Assembly (NCBI RefSeq): GCF_000247605.1
Contig: NC_016894.1
Coordinates: forward strand, 1,601,732 to 1,665,731
DNA from: Acetobacterium woodii DSM 1030
GTDB lineage: Bacteria > Bacillota > Clostridia > Eubacteriales > Eubacteriaceae
Reading direction: 5' to 3'
Length of the DNA: 64,000 bases
Shown: positions 36,822 through 46,786 of the stretch, piece by piece
Layout: the number at the start of each line of letters is the position of its first letter
How positions within the stretch are numbered: position 1 is the stretch's first letter
Made by a program: the position numbers and the translations under genes
The notes under the pieces: model-generated
Databases searched by the model: none
Told to the model about the DNA's origin: nothing
Seen by the model: only the letters and a program-made list of their open reading frames with translations

Positions 36822-37739
36822 ATGAAAAGTAATTATCTCGATACCCTTCTTTCTGACAAAAATTATTTTGATATAGAGATGCTAAAACTCCTTATCAAAT
36901 CGATACCAGCAAATGTTTTTTTCAAAGATAACAATTGTAGATATCAAATGGTTAATTATATTTGTGATGAATTAAATCAAGGTGGAGATGAGTGGACAAT
37001 TCTAGGAAAAACTGACTTTGAAGTCCAGAATGATCCACAATTGGCTGAATTTTATTATCAGGATGATAAAAAAATTATTGCGACTCAACAAGGAAGTCAT
37101 TTTATAAGTGAAGTGAAGTTTGGCGGAGAGCGTCATTATTATGAAATAACGAAAGAACCTGTTATTGATGTCGAAGGAAATGTGTTAGGTATTATTGGAA
37201 TTGTAAAAGATATTACCGAGTGTAAAAAAAGGCAGGAAGAATTTCGTGTGATAAGCATCACGGACCGATTAACAGGACTATATAACCGCAATTATTATGA
37301 ACAAAAAATTATTGATCTTTCTCAAACCAATTATTCTTCACTCTCGATTATTATGTGCGACACAAACGGTTTGAAGTTTTTAAATGATAATTTTGGACAT
37401 CATATCGGAGATGAATTATTGAAAAAAACAGCCTCAATTATGAAAAAAATAATAGGTGATTCAGGGGAGATCGCCCGGATCGGTGGGGATGAATTCATTT
37501 GCTTTTGCATAGATTGTTCAGAAAGCCAGTGCATTAAAATGATAAATAAAATCAAAGAAACAGAAAAAAATACAAAATCCCTTTTTTTTCCTATTAGCAA
37601 TGCCTATGGATATGTTACAATATCTGGAAAAGACAAGGATCTGAAAGCGGCCATTTCGAAGGCAGAAAAATCAATGTACAGAAATAAAAAGATCGAAAAA
37701 GTTGATTATCTTAGAAAATTATCGCGATTACTTGATTAG
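36822..37739 (+). CDS. PAS-GGDEF diguanylate cyclase (paralogue 2)
   Basis: A soluble 305-aa protein, near-duplicate in layout of the gene at 26998-27942. The PAS domain contains KSIPANVFFKDNNCRYQMV and ends in IIGIVKDITECK. The GGDEF domain has DRLTGLYNRNYYE, CDTNGLKFLNDNFGHH and an intact GGDEF near residue 220 (ARIGGDEF). The C-terminal ends of the two paralogues differ and paralogue 2 is shorter. It lies after the chemoreceptor terminator and 84 bp before the first GGDEF-EAL gene, with which it may share a transcript. Start ATG with cacgaaagg. Confidence 0.92.
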   Translation: MKSNYLDTLLSDKNYFDIEMLKLLIKSIPANVFFKDNNCRYQMVNYICDELNQGGDEWTILGKTDFEVQNDPQLAEFYYQDDKKIIATQQGSHFISEVKFGGERHYYEITKEPVIDVEGNVLGIIGIVKDITECKKRQEEFRVISITDRLTGLYNRNYYEQKIIDLSQTNYSSLSIIMCDTNGLKFLNDNFGHHIGDELLKKTASIMKKIIGDSGEIARIGGDEFICFCIDCSESQCIKMINKIKETEKNTKSLFFPISNAYGYVTISGKDKDLKAAISKAEKSMYRNKKIEKVDYLRKLSRLLD

Positions 37740-37823
37740 TTGTAAAAATTACGATAAGACAATCAATTGCGAATTGACTTAAAAATTAGTAGCAGAATGC
37801 TTGTTTAAAATGGAGGATGATTG

Positions 37824-40800
37824 ATGATACAGAACCTAATATCAATGATGTTTTATATCCTGTTTATCATCTATGCCATGTTTGGTACTTACAGTTTGGC
37901 ACTAAATAAAGAGGCGAGACTCAATCAGGTGTTTACATGTCTTTGTTGTTGTTTTTCGATTTGGGGATTCACATTTGCATTGGTTAACTCAGCGGTTACA
38001 TACGAAGAAGCCCTGATCTGGAGAAGAATCTCGGTATTAGGATGGGGTGTGGCGTATAGCATCATGCTTCACTTTTTTATTATTTTAACTGAATCCAAAT
38101 GGAGTCAAAAAGAAAAACAACCTATTTTGCTACTGACATTATATGGACCATCAGCACTGATCATTTTCTTTTTTGGTTTATGTGGAACAACGGCAAATGA
38201 GCAAATAATTCTGCTAAAAACGGTCACAGGTTGGATAACCGTATCATCAAATAATGGTTTGGAAAAATTATTTTATTTATATTATTTGAGTTTTTCCCTG
38301 ATCTCATTGATAATGCTGATTCAATGGTATCGCAATTCGACTGAACAAAATAAAAAAAATCAGGCGCGGTATCTCTTACTTGCCTTTTGTAGCTCGGTAT
38401 TTTTAGGGAGTTTTACCGATGCAATCGCAAATAATTACCTGCAAACCAAATTGCCATCCTTGGCCCCAGTTATCATTATGATTTCGGTGGCAACGATCTA
38501 TTATATTATTAAAAAATATGGATTAATGTTAGCCCCGCAAAATACAAATGAAAATGCGGAAGGCATTATTCTAAATACCAACGGCAGAACCAGGCTGTTT
38601 AGATATGTTGGCATGATCCTTGTAATGGGAAGTGGGATTAATTTTTTTATCCTTTTAATCCGACCAAACGAGCGTTTTTTTGCGGCGATATTATGTTTTT
38701 CCTTAGTTGCAATTGGGGCTTTTGTCACCTTGATCCCATATCTCATTCAATCCATTAAAAACCAGGAAAGATTGATGACCGTTTTAATTGTGATAATAAT
38801 CTCGGTTGTTATGCTATTTTTTGCAGACGCTCCATTTTCCAATATTATCTGGCCGGGACCGATTTTTTTCATTATTCTTACGACGGTTTTTAATAATCGG
38901 AAAATGTTTTATATCACAGCAATCCTAACGATTTTAATGGGCATTTTTTTATGGATCAAGTTTCCGTATTATTCGACACCGATTGGAATATCCATATATA
39001 GTCTGCGGTTGCTGCTTTATATTATTGGAATTTGCTTAACCGCGGCAATTCGCAAAGTTTATCGAGAAAGACTGGAAGCAAATGCAAAGTTGGAAGCGTT
39101 TCAGAAGCTGATTTCGGAACTTTCAACCGATTTTGTAACAATATCAGTTTTTGATTTTGATGCCAAAGTAGAAGATTTGATTACCCGGAGTGGCAAGTTT
39201 CTTAATGCGGATCGGGCTAGTATCGGGATGTACGCCAATGAATGGCAGGTTAAATATACGCACGAATGGATATCTGAAGGTGCTGAGGGGGTAAAAAATA
39301 TTCACTCTTCAATTCCACATTCCAGTAATATCCAGTTGCTTGAGAACAAAATTGTCAAGATTTCTGGCGTTCAACCGTTATTTATGATACCCCGAATTAA
39401 GAATATTCAAATTAGGAAGCAAGGCGTTTATGCGCAGATTTGTATTCCTATTCCTGGCAAAAACGGCGTGATCGGTTTTATTCGATTTGACCGGATAACC
39501 AGACGTAAAAACTGGCAGATTGATGATCACGAAATGCTGAGATTATTAGCAAATATTCTGGCCGATGCCATTGCCAAAGTGGAAACTGAAAAAGAGATCA
39601 GCTATTTGGCGTATTATGACCCCTTGACCGGTTTACCAAACCGGGTGTTATTTTATCGCTATCTTGAACAGGCGATTGAACTGGCAAAACAACGAAAAAA
39701 TCTGCTGGGAGTCATATTTATAGATATTGATGGCTTTAAAGAAGTTAATGATACGATTGGCCATGACTGGGGTGATTACCTTATTAATGAGATCGGAAGA
39801 CGGCTCTTAGGATGTATTCAGAAAGATAATATTGTTGCCCGATTTGGTGGTGACGAGTTTTTGATTATGAGTCCTGATGTAACCGGAAAAGGTGAAATGG
39901 ATAAAATTGCTGAGCAGATCATGGGGGTTTTTGATTTGCCGGTGATGGTGAACGAACAGCAATTTTTTATTACGGCAAGCGGCGGGGTGGCGATTTTTCC
40001 AGAAGATGGTGAAACGGTCAATGGACTGATTAAAAATGCCGATCTGGCGATGTATGCGGCTAAAAACAAGGGAAAAGGCCAGTATCTGTTTTGTTCTTCT
40101 GAGATGAAAGAAATGGTGATGAAAAAAGCAAATCTTGCTCAAAACCTCTACCAGGCCATTGAAAAAGATGAATTAATTCTTTATTATCAACCTCAGGTGG
40201 AAATCATCAGCCAGGAAATTATTGGGTTTGAAGCTTTGGTGCGGTGGAATCATCCGGAATTGGGAATTGTTTCCCCCGGGATATTCATTCCAATCGCCGA
40301 ACAGACGGGGCTTATTAACAGCATTGGTGAATGGGTCATGATGACCGCCTGTGCTCAGAACAAAGCTTGGCAGGATCAGGGTTTTAAACCGGTACAGATG
40401 GCTGTGAATTTGTCGTTAGAACAGTTTCGAAGCGAAAATGTTGAAAATATTGTCAAGAAATGTTTGCATAAAACGGGTCTGGAGCCGCAATATTTGGAGC
40501 TGGAAATTACCGAGGGGATTGCGATGAAAGAATCTCAGTATGTTATTGAATGTCTCCATAATTTAAAAAAAATGGGGGTAGCGATTAGTATTGATGATTT
40601 TGGGACGGAGTTTTCATCACTCAGTCGGCTTAAGGTGCTGCCGGTTGATCGCCTTAAAATTGATATGCAGTTTATCCGAGGGATTGGGATAAACACTCGG
40701 GATGAATCGATTATTGCGGTGATGATCCACTTGGCAAAACGGCTGGGCCTTAAGGTTATCGCTGAAGGAGTGGAAACGGGTGCGCAAAAGAATTTTCTTA

Positions 40801-40889
40801 AAAATGAAAATTGCGATGAGATTCAAGGTTACTATTATTATAAACCGATGTCGAGTGAAGCCATTGAAGCTGAGATTTTTAACGCTTAA
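37824..40889 (+). CDS. 7TM-GAF-GGDEF-EAL dual cyclic-di-GMP enzyme, intact motifs
   Basis: A 1021-aa protein. The N-terminal region has seven helices of the histidine-kinase 7TM type (to about residue 230) followed by a second hydrophobic block (about 255-410). A GAF-like domain (about 425-590) precedes the GGDEF domain, with intact GGDEF at about 675 (ARFGGDEF). The EAL domain has FEALVRWNHPELG (about 803), the metal-binding LEITE segment, IDDFGTEFSSLSRL (about 922) and EGVETGAQ. All residues expected for phosphodiesterase activity that can be located are present. The start is the ATG after tggaggatgattg. It is a tandem paralogue of the next gene, 36 bp downstream, and presumably cotranscribed. 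Confidence 0.93.
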   Translation: MIQNLISMMFYILFIIYAMFGTYSLALNKEARLNQVFTCLCCCFSIWGFTFALVNSAVTYEEALIWRRISVLGWGVAYSIMLHFFIILTESKWSQKEKQPILLLTLYGPSALIIFFFGLCGTTANEQIILLKTVTGWITVSSNNGLEKLFYLYYLSFSLISLIMLIQWYRNSTEQNKKNQARYLLLAFCSSVFLGSFTDAIANNYLQTKLPSLAPVIIMISVATIYYIIKKYGLMLAPQNTNENAEGIILNTNGRTRLFRYVGMILVMGSGINFFILLIRPNERFFAAILCFSLVAIGAFVTLIPYLIQSIKNQERLMTVLIVIIISVVMLFFADAPFSNIIWPGPIFFIILTTVFNNRKMFYITAILTILMGIFLWIKFPYYSTPIGISIYSLRLLLYIIGICLTAAIRKVYRERLEANAKLEAFQKLISELSTDFVTISVFDFDAKVEDLITRSGKFLNADRASIGMYANEWQVKYTHEWISEGAEGVKNIHSSIPHSSNIQLLENKIVKISGVQPLFMIPRIKNIQIRKQGVYAQICIPIPGKNGVIGFIRFDRITRRKNWQIDDHEMLRLLANILADAIAKVETEKEISYLAYYDPLTGLPNRVLFYRYLEQAIELAKQRKNLLGVIFIDIDGFKEVNDTIGHDWGDYLINEIGRRLLGCIQKDNIVARFGGDEFLIMSPDVTGKGEMDKIAEQIMGVFDLPVMVNEQQFFITASGGVAIFPEDGETVNGLIKNADLAMYAAKNKGKGQYLFCSSEMKEMVMKKANLAQNLYQAIEKDELILYYQPQVEIISQEIIGFEALVRWNHPELGIVSPGIFIPIAEQTGLINSIGEWVMMTACAQNKAWQDQGFKPVQMAVNLSLEQFRSENVENIVKKCLHKTGLEPQYLELEITEGIAMKESQYVIECLHNLKKMGVAISIDDFGTEFSSLSRLKVLPVDRLKIDMQFIRGIGINTRDESIIAVMIHLAKRLGLKVIAEGVETGAQKNFLKNENCDEIQGYYYYKPMSSEAIEAEIFNA

Positions 40890-40925
40890 AGATAAGAAAC
40901 CAGGAAAAGAAGGGGGCGATAAATA

Positions 40926-43900
40926 ATGTTGCAAATCGTGATTTCAATTATTTTTTATCTAACATTTATTCTGTATGCATTTCTGGGAGTATTTTGTCTA
41001 ACGTTAAATAAAAAGGCCAAATTAAATCGTAGTTTCTTTTATGTATGTTTAAGTTTTGCAATCTGGTCCTTTGCTTTTGCGATATCGAACTCATTAAATA
41101 ATATCGAACATGTGTTGATCTGGCGTCGGGTGGCATCATTGGGATGGGGCGTGGCATTTAGTTGCATCTTATCTTTTATTCTGATTTTAACCGAAAACGA
41201 AGCAATATTAAAGAATCGCGTTGTTTATAGCGCGCTTTATATCCCTGCAGCAGTGACGGTATTTATTTTTGGGATTGACGGAAATCTGGCCTCGGCACAA
41301 TATAATTTAGTTCATACGCAGGTAGGCTGGGGGAATATTCCGGTCAATAATGTTTGGGATATTTTCTATAATCTCTACTATATAAGTTATGCGTTGTTGA
41401 CATTGTTTCTGCTTTGGAAATGGCATCAAGATGTTCACGAAACCGCAAAGCGACAACAGGCTTTTTATCTCTTGATCTCATTTTCGATGGCCATTGTTAT
41501 TGGCACCGGCTCGGAGATGCTGGCCAATAGTTATTTGGATTTTAAGTTACCATCCATTGCCCCGATTATTATTTTGATTCCGGTGATAACATTTGCATAT
41601 AATATAAAAAAATTTGCCTTGATGGCACCGGCTAAATCAAAAAAAACGAAAAATGTGAGTGATGTGTTAAATGACCACACGCACTCAACATTTGTTCGAT
41701 ATATTGCCATCATATATTTATGTGTCAGTGTATTTAATGTCTTGCAATGTTTCTTTTATCCATCGGAATTGTGGGCAGATATGATTTTTGCTACGATCTT
41801 CGTAGTTATGGGCCTTATTATATACAATTTAACGGCTTCAAGTTTGACTATTCCAGATCAGGATCGAATAATAACGGTGATCATTGCAATCACCATTCCG
41901 CTAACTATTTTTCGATTTCAGGATACGCCAATGAGTGAGGTATTATGGACGCTTCCGCTGATTTATTTGATGATGACAATTGTTTTTAATTACAAGAAAA
42001 TGTTTGGAATCATTGCTTTTGTCAGTATTGCCGTGGGTGTTTTTTCATTAATTATGATGCCGGAACACCAAATGGATATTAGTGCCGTGAATTATATGGC
42101 GAGACTGATTATTTATCTGATCGCGATTGTTTTAGCAGCTTTTGTCAATCGTATTTATATCATGCGTTTAAAAGAAAATGAGCAACAAATACAATTTCAG
42201 AAGATGTTGACAAACATTACAACAAGTTTTGTCGCTGTTAATCGACAAACCTTAGATGATAAAGTGAAAGACTTACTTAGACAAAGTGGCAGTTTTGCCA
42301 ATGCGGATCGGGTTTATATTTGCATCTTCTCGGAAGATGGGATGACCTTTAATTATCCTCACCGGTGGGTGGCCGAAAATGTGGAGCGTCAAAGCAGCGA
42401 TACAGACACATGTGAGACGTTTGCTTGGCCTTGGAGTAAAGAACAGTTGCTCAATAATCAAATAATTTATATCCCAGATCGGGAGTCACTGCCACCAGAA
42501 GCAAAAAATGAAAGAGACGAACTTTTAAGCAAACAGATTCAATCGATTATCGCTGTTCCGATTTGTAGTAAAACAGGTGTTATTGGTTTTATTGGATTTG
42601 ATCACCTGACAAAAGCGAAAATATGGCAAATTGATGATCATGAAAAATTACGAATGCTGGCAAAAATTTTGGCTAATGCGATGGCAAAAGTGGAAACTGA
42701 AAAAGAGATGAATGACCTGGCGTTTTATGACACACTGACGAAACTTCCCAACCGCGTATTGTTTGAAAATCGCTTAAAACAGGCCTTGGAGTTGGCTAAA
42801 TTGCAGCAACAATATCTGGGTATCATTTTTTTAGATATTGATGAATTTAAAGAAGTAAATGATACGTTAGGACATGACATTGGTGATTATCTGATTAAAG
42901 AAATTAGCGAACGTTTATCGCGCGTTATTTGGCAGCAGGATACCCTCGCTCGTTTTGGCGGTGATGAGTTTTTAATCTTGTTTCCGCGGTTCTTCAAAGA
43001 AGAGGAACTAAGTGACTATGCAAAAATAATTATGACGGTGTTTCGCGAACCTGTGTTTGTTGGAGAACAGGAATTTCATATTACTGCAAGTGGCGGTATT
43101 TCGGTGTTCCCCAGAGATGGTGAAACCGTGAATGACTTGATTAAACATGCGGATTTGGCCATGTATGTTGCCAAAAGCAAAGGAAAAGGGCAAGTCGCCT
43201 TTTGTACAGACTTTATGAAACAAGATGTTTTAGAGAAGATGATACTGAGCAACAGTCTTTATCAAGCCTTGGAACGAGAAGAGCTTTTTATTGAATATCA
43301 GCCGCAGGTTTCGATTAAAAGCAATGAGATTGTTGGCTTTGAGGTTTTGCTGGGCTGGCAGCACCCCGAATTAGGACTGATTTCTCCAGCGGTATTTGTT
43401 CCCATTGCGGAGCAGACGGGACTTATTAATAGCATTGGTGAATGGCTGTTGTTAAATGCTTGTGCGCAAAATAAGGCCTGGCAGGATAAGGGGTTTAAGC
43501 CGGTGAAAATGGCGATAAATTTAGCGCTTGAGCAATTTCGCAGTCTAAATATTGTGGCGCTTGTTGAAGCTTGTCTTGCGAAAACAGGCATGGATTCGAA
43601 ATATCTGGAATTGGAAATCAATGAAAAAATTGCAATGCGAGAATCCAGTGATGCGATTAAGTGTTTAAATGATTTAAATAAAATGGGCGTGACGATTAGT
43701 ATCGCTGATTTTGGGACCGAAGTTTCGTCGTTGAGCCGACTAAAGGACTTGCCAATAGATCGTCTAAAAATAGATCGGCAATTTATTAATGGGATTGGGA
43801 TGAATGCTAAGGACGAATCAATCGTTGCGGTTGTGATTTTTTTAGCAAAACGGCTGGGAATTAAGGTCATTGCCGAAGGCGTCGAAACAGAACAGCAACT

Positions 43901-44057
43901 GGCTTTTTTAAGCGCTGAGGAATGTGATGAAAGCCAAGGGCATTATTTTTACAAGCCGCTTTCTAATGAGGAAATAGAGAAGCATTGTGTTAGTCAGTTC
44001 GTTTGCCGCCGCGGCGGACAAGCTAAAGTCATGTCCGATTCGGCGGCAAATAATTAA
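40926..44057 (+). CDS. 7TM-GAF-GGDEF-EAL paralogue with degenerate EAL site
   Basis: A 1043-aa tandem paralogue of the preceding gene with the same order of domains: 7TM block, second membrane block, GAF, GGDEF, EAL. GGDEF is intact (ARFGGDEF, about residue 677). In the EAL domain the EALVRW motif has become EVLLGW, LEITE has become LEINE, and the metal-binding IDDFG has become SIADFG, so the first Asp of the pair is lost. Loss of that Asp abolishes activity in characterised EAL enzymes, so this domain is probably a receptor or inert. The last 20 or so residues (from CVSQFVCRRGG) are encoded by a palindrome and absent from the paralogue. Start ATG with gaaggggg. Confidence 0.92.
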   Translation: MLQIVISIIFYLTFILYAFLGVFCLTLNKKAKLNRSFFYVCLSFAIWSFAFAISNSLNNIEHVLIWRRVASLGWGVAFSCILSFILILTENEAILKNRVVYSALYIPAAVTVFIFGIDGNLASAQYNLVHTQVGWGNIPVNNVWDIFYNLYYISYALLTLFLLWKWHQDVHETAKRQQAFYLLISFSMAIVIGTGSEMLANSYLDFKLPSIAPIIILIPVITFAYNIKKFALMAPAKSKKTKNVSDVLNDHTHSTFVRYIAIIYLCVSVFNVLQCFFYPSELWADMIFATIFVVMGLIIYNLTASSLTIPDQDRIITVIIAITIPLTIFRFQDTPMSEVLWTLPLIYLMMTIVFNYKKMFGIIAFVSIAVGVFSLIMMPEHQMDISAVNYMARLIIYLIAIVLAAFVNRIYIMRLKENEQQIQFQKMLTNITTSFVAVNRQTLDDKVKDLLRQSGSFANADRVYICIFSEDGMTFNYPHRWVAENVERQSSDTDTCETFAWPWSKEQLLNNQIIYIPDRESLPPEAKNERDELLSKQIQSIIAVPICSKTGVIGFIGFDHLTKAKIWQIDDHEKLRMLAKILANAMAKVETEKEMNDLAFYDTLTKLPNRVLFENRLKQALELAKLQQQYLGIIFLDIDEFKEVNDTLGHDIGDYLIKEISERLSRVIWQQDTLARFGGDEFLILFPRFFKEEELSDYAKIIMTVFREPVFVGEQEFHITASGGISVFPRDGETVNDLIKHADLAMYVAKSKGKGQVAFCTDFMKQDVLEKMILSNSLYQALEREELFIEYQPQVSIKSNEIVGFEVLLGWQHPELGLISPAVFVPIAEQTGLINSIGEWLLLNACAQNKAWQDKGFKPVKMAINLALEQFRSLNIVALVEACLAKTGMDSKYLELEINEKIAMRESSDAIKCLNDLNKMGVTISIADFGTEVSSLSRLKDLPIDRLKIDRQFINGIGMNAKDESIVAVVIFLAKRLGIKVIAEGVETEQQLAFLSAEECDESQGHYFYKPLSNEEIEKHCVSQFVCRRGGQAKVMSDSAANN
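44002..44050. repeat. GC-rich palindrome overlapping the 3' end of the GGDEF-EAL gene
   Basis: Arms tttgccgccgcggcggaca and tgtccgattcggcggcaaa (16 of 19 pair) around an 11-nt loop. The 11-mer cagttcgtttg occurs on both sides (43995-44005, 44075-44085). It could be a small insertion that replaced the original stop codon, and could also end transcription between convergent genes. Confidence 0.6.
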
Positions 44058-44104
44058 TCAATAATTTTTAGCATCAGTTCGTTTGGGATGAACCATAAAA
44101 CAAA

Positions 44105-45151
44105 TTATTTAGAGACGTTAATCTCGGTCCAGGCCCGGTTGTAGATTTCCATCACATTATTGGGCAAATCTTTAAAGATCTCACAACGGGCCAGATCTTC
44201 TTTGCTGACATTGAAGCCGGTGTTATCTGACCAACTTGAATCAAGCAAGGCCAAAGCGGGGCTATTGGGAGAAGAATAACCAACGTATTCGATATTTTTA
44301 GCCGCAATTTCGGGCGTCAGCATGAAATTGATGAATTGTTCAGCCAGTTCTGGATTTTTTGCATTTTTGGGAATCACAAAATTATCATAAAAGGCATTGG
44401 AACCTTCTTTAGGAACTGCAAAATTGAGATTAACAGAGTTGTTTTGACTCATAATAATAGCAGCATCGCCGGAATAAACAACAGCCATGGCGGCATCACC
44501 ACTAGCCATCAAGCTTTTGACATTATCGGTGACATAAGCCATAACCAAGGGTTTTTGAGCAATCAGGGCATCTCGGGCAGCATTGATATTGGTTTCGTTA
44601 GTCTCATTCATCGAGAAACCTAAACGCTTAAGCGAAGCGCCCATGCTGTCGCGAATACTGTCGTACATTAATATTTTGGAAGCATACTTATCATTCCAAA
44701 GGATATTCCAGCTATCTACCGGATCGGTTACTTGATCGGTGTTATAGACAATTCCTAAAACACCATAAAAGTAGGGGACCGAGTATTGATTGCCGGGATC
44801 AAAGGCCAAATTCATGGAAGAAGCATCAATATTGGCGAGATTGGGGATATTGTCTTTGCTGATTGGTTGGAGCATGTCCTCTTTGATCAGCCGTTCAATC
44901 ATATAATCGGAAGGAACCAGCACATCATAGGTATCTGACGAGTTTTTGACTTTGACGTACATGTCCTCGTTTGAGGTAAAGGTTTCATAATTGACCCGAC
45001 AATTGTATTCATCCTCAAACTGAGCGATAACCGCAGGGTCCATATAATCGCCCCAATTATAGACGGTTAGCTCGGCTCGATTATCGGAGCTGCAACCACC
45101 AGCTAAAAAGGGTAAACACAGTAACGACAGAGTTAATAAGATTTTTTTCAT
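44105..45151 (-). CDS. potD: Spermidine/putrescine ABC transporter, substrate-binding lipoprotein
   Basis: A 348-aa lipoprotein that delivers polyamine to PotBC. A signal peptide with lipobox-like LAGGC (Cys20) anchors it to the membrane. The mature part opens with LTVYNWGDYMDP, the usual PotD/PotF start, and contains YDVLVPSDYMIERL and a C-terminal AWTEI segment. Start at 45151 is preceded by aaaaggagaatcg; longer frames start inside potC. It is last in the potABCD order, read from the reverse strand. PotD and the related PotF bind spermidine or putrescine, and the preference is not assigned. Confidence 0.94.
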   Translation of the reverse strand: MKKILLTLSLLCLPFLAGGCSSDNRAELTVYNWGDYMDPAVIAQFEDEYNCRVNYETFTSNEDMYVKVKNSSDTYDVLVPSDYMIERLIKEDMLQPISKDNIPNLANIDASSMNLAFDPGNQYSVPYFYGVLGIVYNTDQVTDPVDSWNILWNDKYASKILMYDSIRDSMGASLKRLGFSMNETNETNINAARDALIAQKPLVMAYVTDNVKSLMASGDAAMAVVYSGDAAIIMSQNNSVNLNFAVPKEGSNAFYDNFVIPKNAKNPELAEQFINFMLTPEIAAKNIEYVGYSSPNSPALALLDSSWSDNTGFNVSKEDLARCEIFKDLPNNVMEIYNRAWTEINVSK

Positions 45152-45164
45152 TCGATTCTCCTTT

Positions 45165-45944
45165 TTATTGAACATTTTTAACACTCTTTTCATTTCGAAT
45201 ATTGATAAGAATTAATAAAATCATAATTGCTCCAAACATGATCGTTGACAAAGCGTTGATTTTGGGGTTGATGCCGGCTTTAGCCATCGAATAGATGGTG
45301 ATCGACAGGTTGCTGACGCCATTACCGGCGGTGAAAAAACTGATTACAAAATCATCGATGGATAGGGTAAAGGCAATTAGGGCACCAGAAGTGACACCGG
45401 GTAAAATTTCGGGAAAAAGAACTTTCCAGAAAGCCTGTTTTGGAGTTGCCCCCAGATCCAATGCGGCCTCAAAAATGTTTTCTGGCAATCGCGTAAATCG
45501 GGGTAACACGGCCAGAATAACGTAGGGGATACAAAAGGTTATATGGGCGATAATAATGGTTGTTAATCCCATTTTCATCCCAATGAAAATAAATAACGAC
45601 ATCAGGGTAATCCCCATAACAATATCGGGAACCAGAACCGGAATGTTATTTAAAAGCAGATAGGGTTTTTTTAATTTAGCGCGCATCCGATAAAGTCCCA
45701 TCGCCGATAAAGTCCCAATAACAGTGGAAACGGTAGTCGCGATGACGGCAATAATGAGGGTATAATACAAAGCTTGAAGGATGTAGCGATCCTGAAAAAG
45801 CATGACATACCATTTAAGGGTAAAGCCGGACCAGGGACCCATAATTTTTGAATCGTTAAACGAATAAATAATCAGCACAAAAATAGGTGCATATAAAAAC
45901 AGCAGAATCAGACTAAAGGCGATATTTTTAAAAGCTTTTTTCAT
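45165..45944 (-). CDS. potC: Polyamine ABC transporter permease PotC
   Basis: A 259-aa inner-membrane permease with six predicted helices. The EAA loop that contacts the ATPase reads EAALDLGATPKQAFWKVLFPEILPG, and the conserved FTLSIDDFVISFF segment is typical of PotC/PotI. The ATG overlaps the potB stop (ATGA). It forms the channel with PotB. Confidence 0.95.
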   Translation of the reverse strand: MKKAFKNIAFSLILLFLYAPIFVLIIYSFNDSKIMGPWSGFTLKWYVMLFQDRYILQALYYTLIIAVIATTVSTVIGTLSAMGLYRMRAKLKKPYLLLNNIPVLVPDIVMGITLMSLFIFIGMKMGLTTIIIAHITFCIPYVILAVLPRFTRLPENIFEAALDLGATPKQAFWKVLFPEILPGVTSGALIAFTLSIDDFVISFFTAGNGVSNLSITIYSMAKAGINPKINALSTIMFGAIMILLILINIRNEKSVKNVQ

Positions 45945-46786
45945 AATAGTTGACCTCCGGTATCCAGTTCTTTCCCGGTGATTAAACGGGCAATCCCTAA
46001 AACCAGAAAAATAATCGTCATTAGCACCATCGAAATGGCCGATCCGAAGTTCCAGTTATTGAGGGTCAAAAATTGCTGCTCAATGAGATTTCCGATGAGC
46101 ATATATTTTCCGCCACCTAATAGATTGGAAATAACAAAGGTACTTACTGCCGGCATAAAGACCATCATGCTGCCAGAGACAATACCCGGTAGACTCAAGG
46201 GGAATTTTACCTTCAGGAACATCTGAAAATGATTAGCGCCCAGATCCGTGGCAGCCCGTAATAAATCGGGATCAATTTTTTTAAGCGAAGTATAAATAGG
46301 TAACAGCATATAAGGGAAAAAGTTATAAACCATCCCCAGAATAACGGCGGACTGAGTGTACAACAAGGAGACATCCTTAAATCCCAACAGACCTAAAAAT
46401 TGAGCGATTAAACCACTGCCGCTGAGAAGCACCATCCAGGCATAGGTCCGCAGCAGAAAATTGACCCACATCGGGATGATCATTAGTACAATCATCAGAT
46501 TTTGACGATGAGCAGGTAAAGAAACAATCAGGTTTCCCAAGGGATAGGCAATGATAAAACAAATCAGGGTGGCAATGACGGCATATAAAAACGAACGGTA
46601 AAGAAGTTCCAGATATACGGGGTTCATAAACTCCTGATAATTGTCCCAGGTGAAGGTATACACTCCGGCCTTAAAATCAGGGTTGGATAAAAAACTAAAC
46701 CAGACGACGACCAGAAGTGGCACCGCAATAAAAATAAGCATCCAAAGACCATAGGGATAAGCGATATATTCCTTAAATGATTTCAT
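45941..46786 (-). CDS. potB: Polyamine ABC transporter permease PotB
   Basis: A 281-aa permease with six helices. The EAA loop reads RAATDLGANHFQMFLKVKFPLSLPG, and the N-terminal helix and FLLRTYAWMVLL segment match PotB/PotH. The ATG at 46784-46786 is preceded by aaggaatttgacc and lies inside the last codons of potA, so translation is coupled. Confidence 0.95.
   Translation of the reverse strand: MKSFKEYIAYPYGLWMLIFIAVPLLVVVWFSFLSNPDFKAGVYTFTWDNYQEFMNPVYLELLYRSFLYAVIATLICFIIAYPLGNLIVSLPAHRQNLMIVLMIIPMWVNFLLRTYAWMVLLSGSGLIAQFLGLLGFKDVSLLYTQSAVILGMVYNFFPYMLLPIYTSLKKIDPDLLRAATDLGANHFQMFLKVKFPLSLPGIVSGSMMVFMPAVSTFVISNLLGGGKYMLIGNLIEQQFLTLNNWNFGSAISMVLMTIIFLVLGIARLITGKELDTGGQLL

Noticed and set aside
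43298-43870. 190-codon reverse-strand frame opposite the EAL domain
   Set aside because: It is complementary to a well-supported coding domain, with no ribosome site and no recognisable product.
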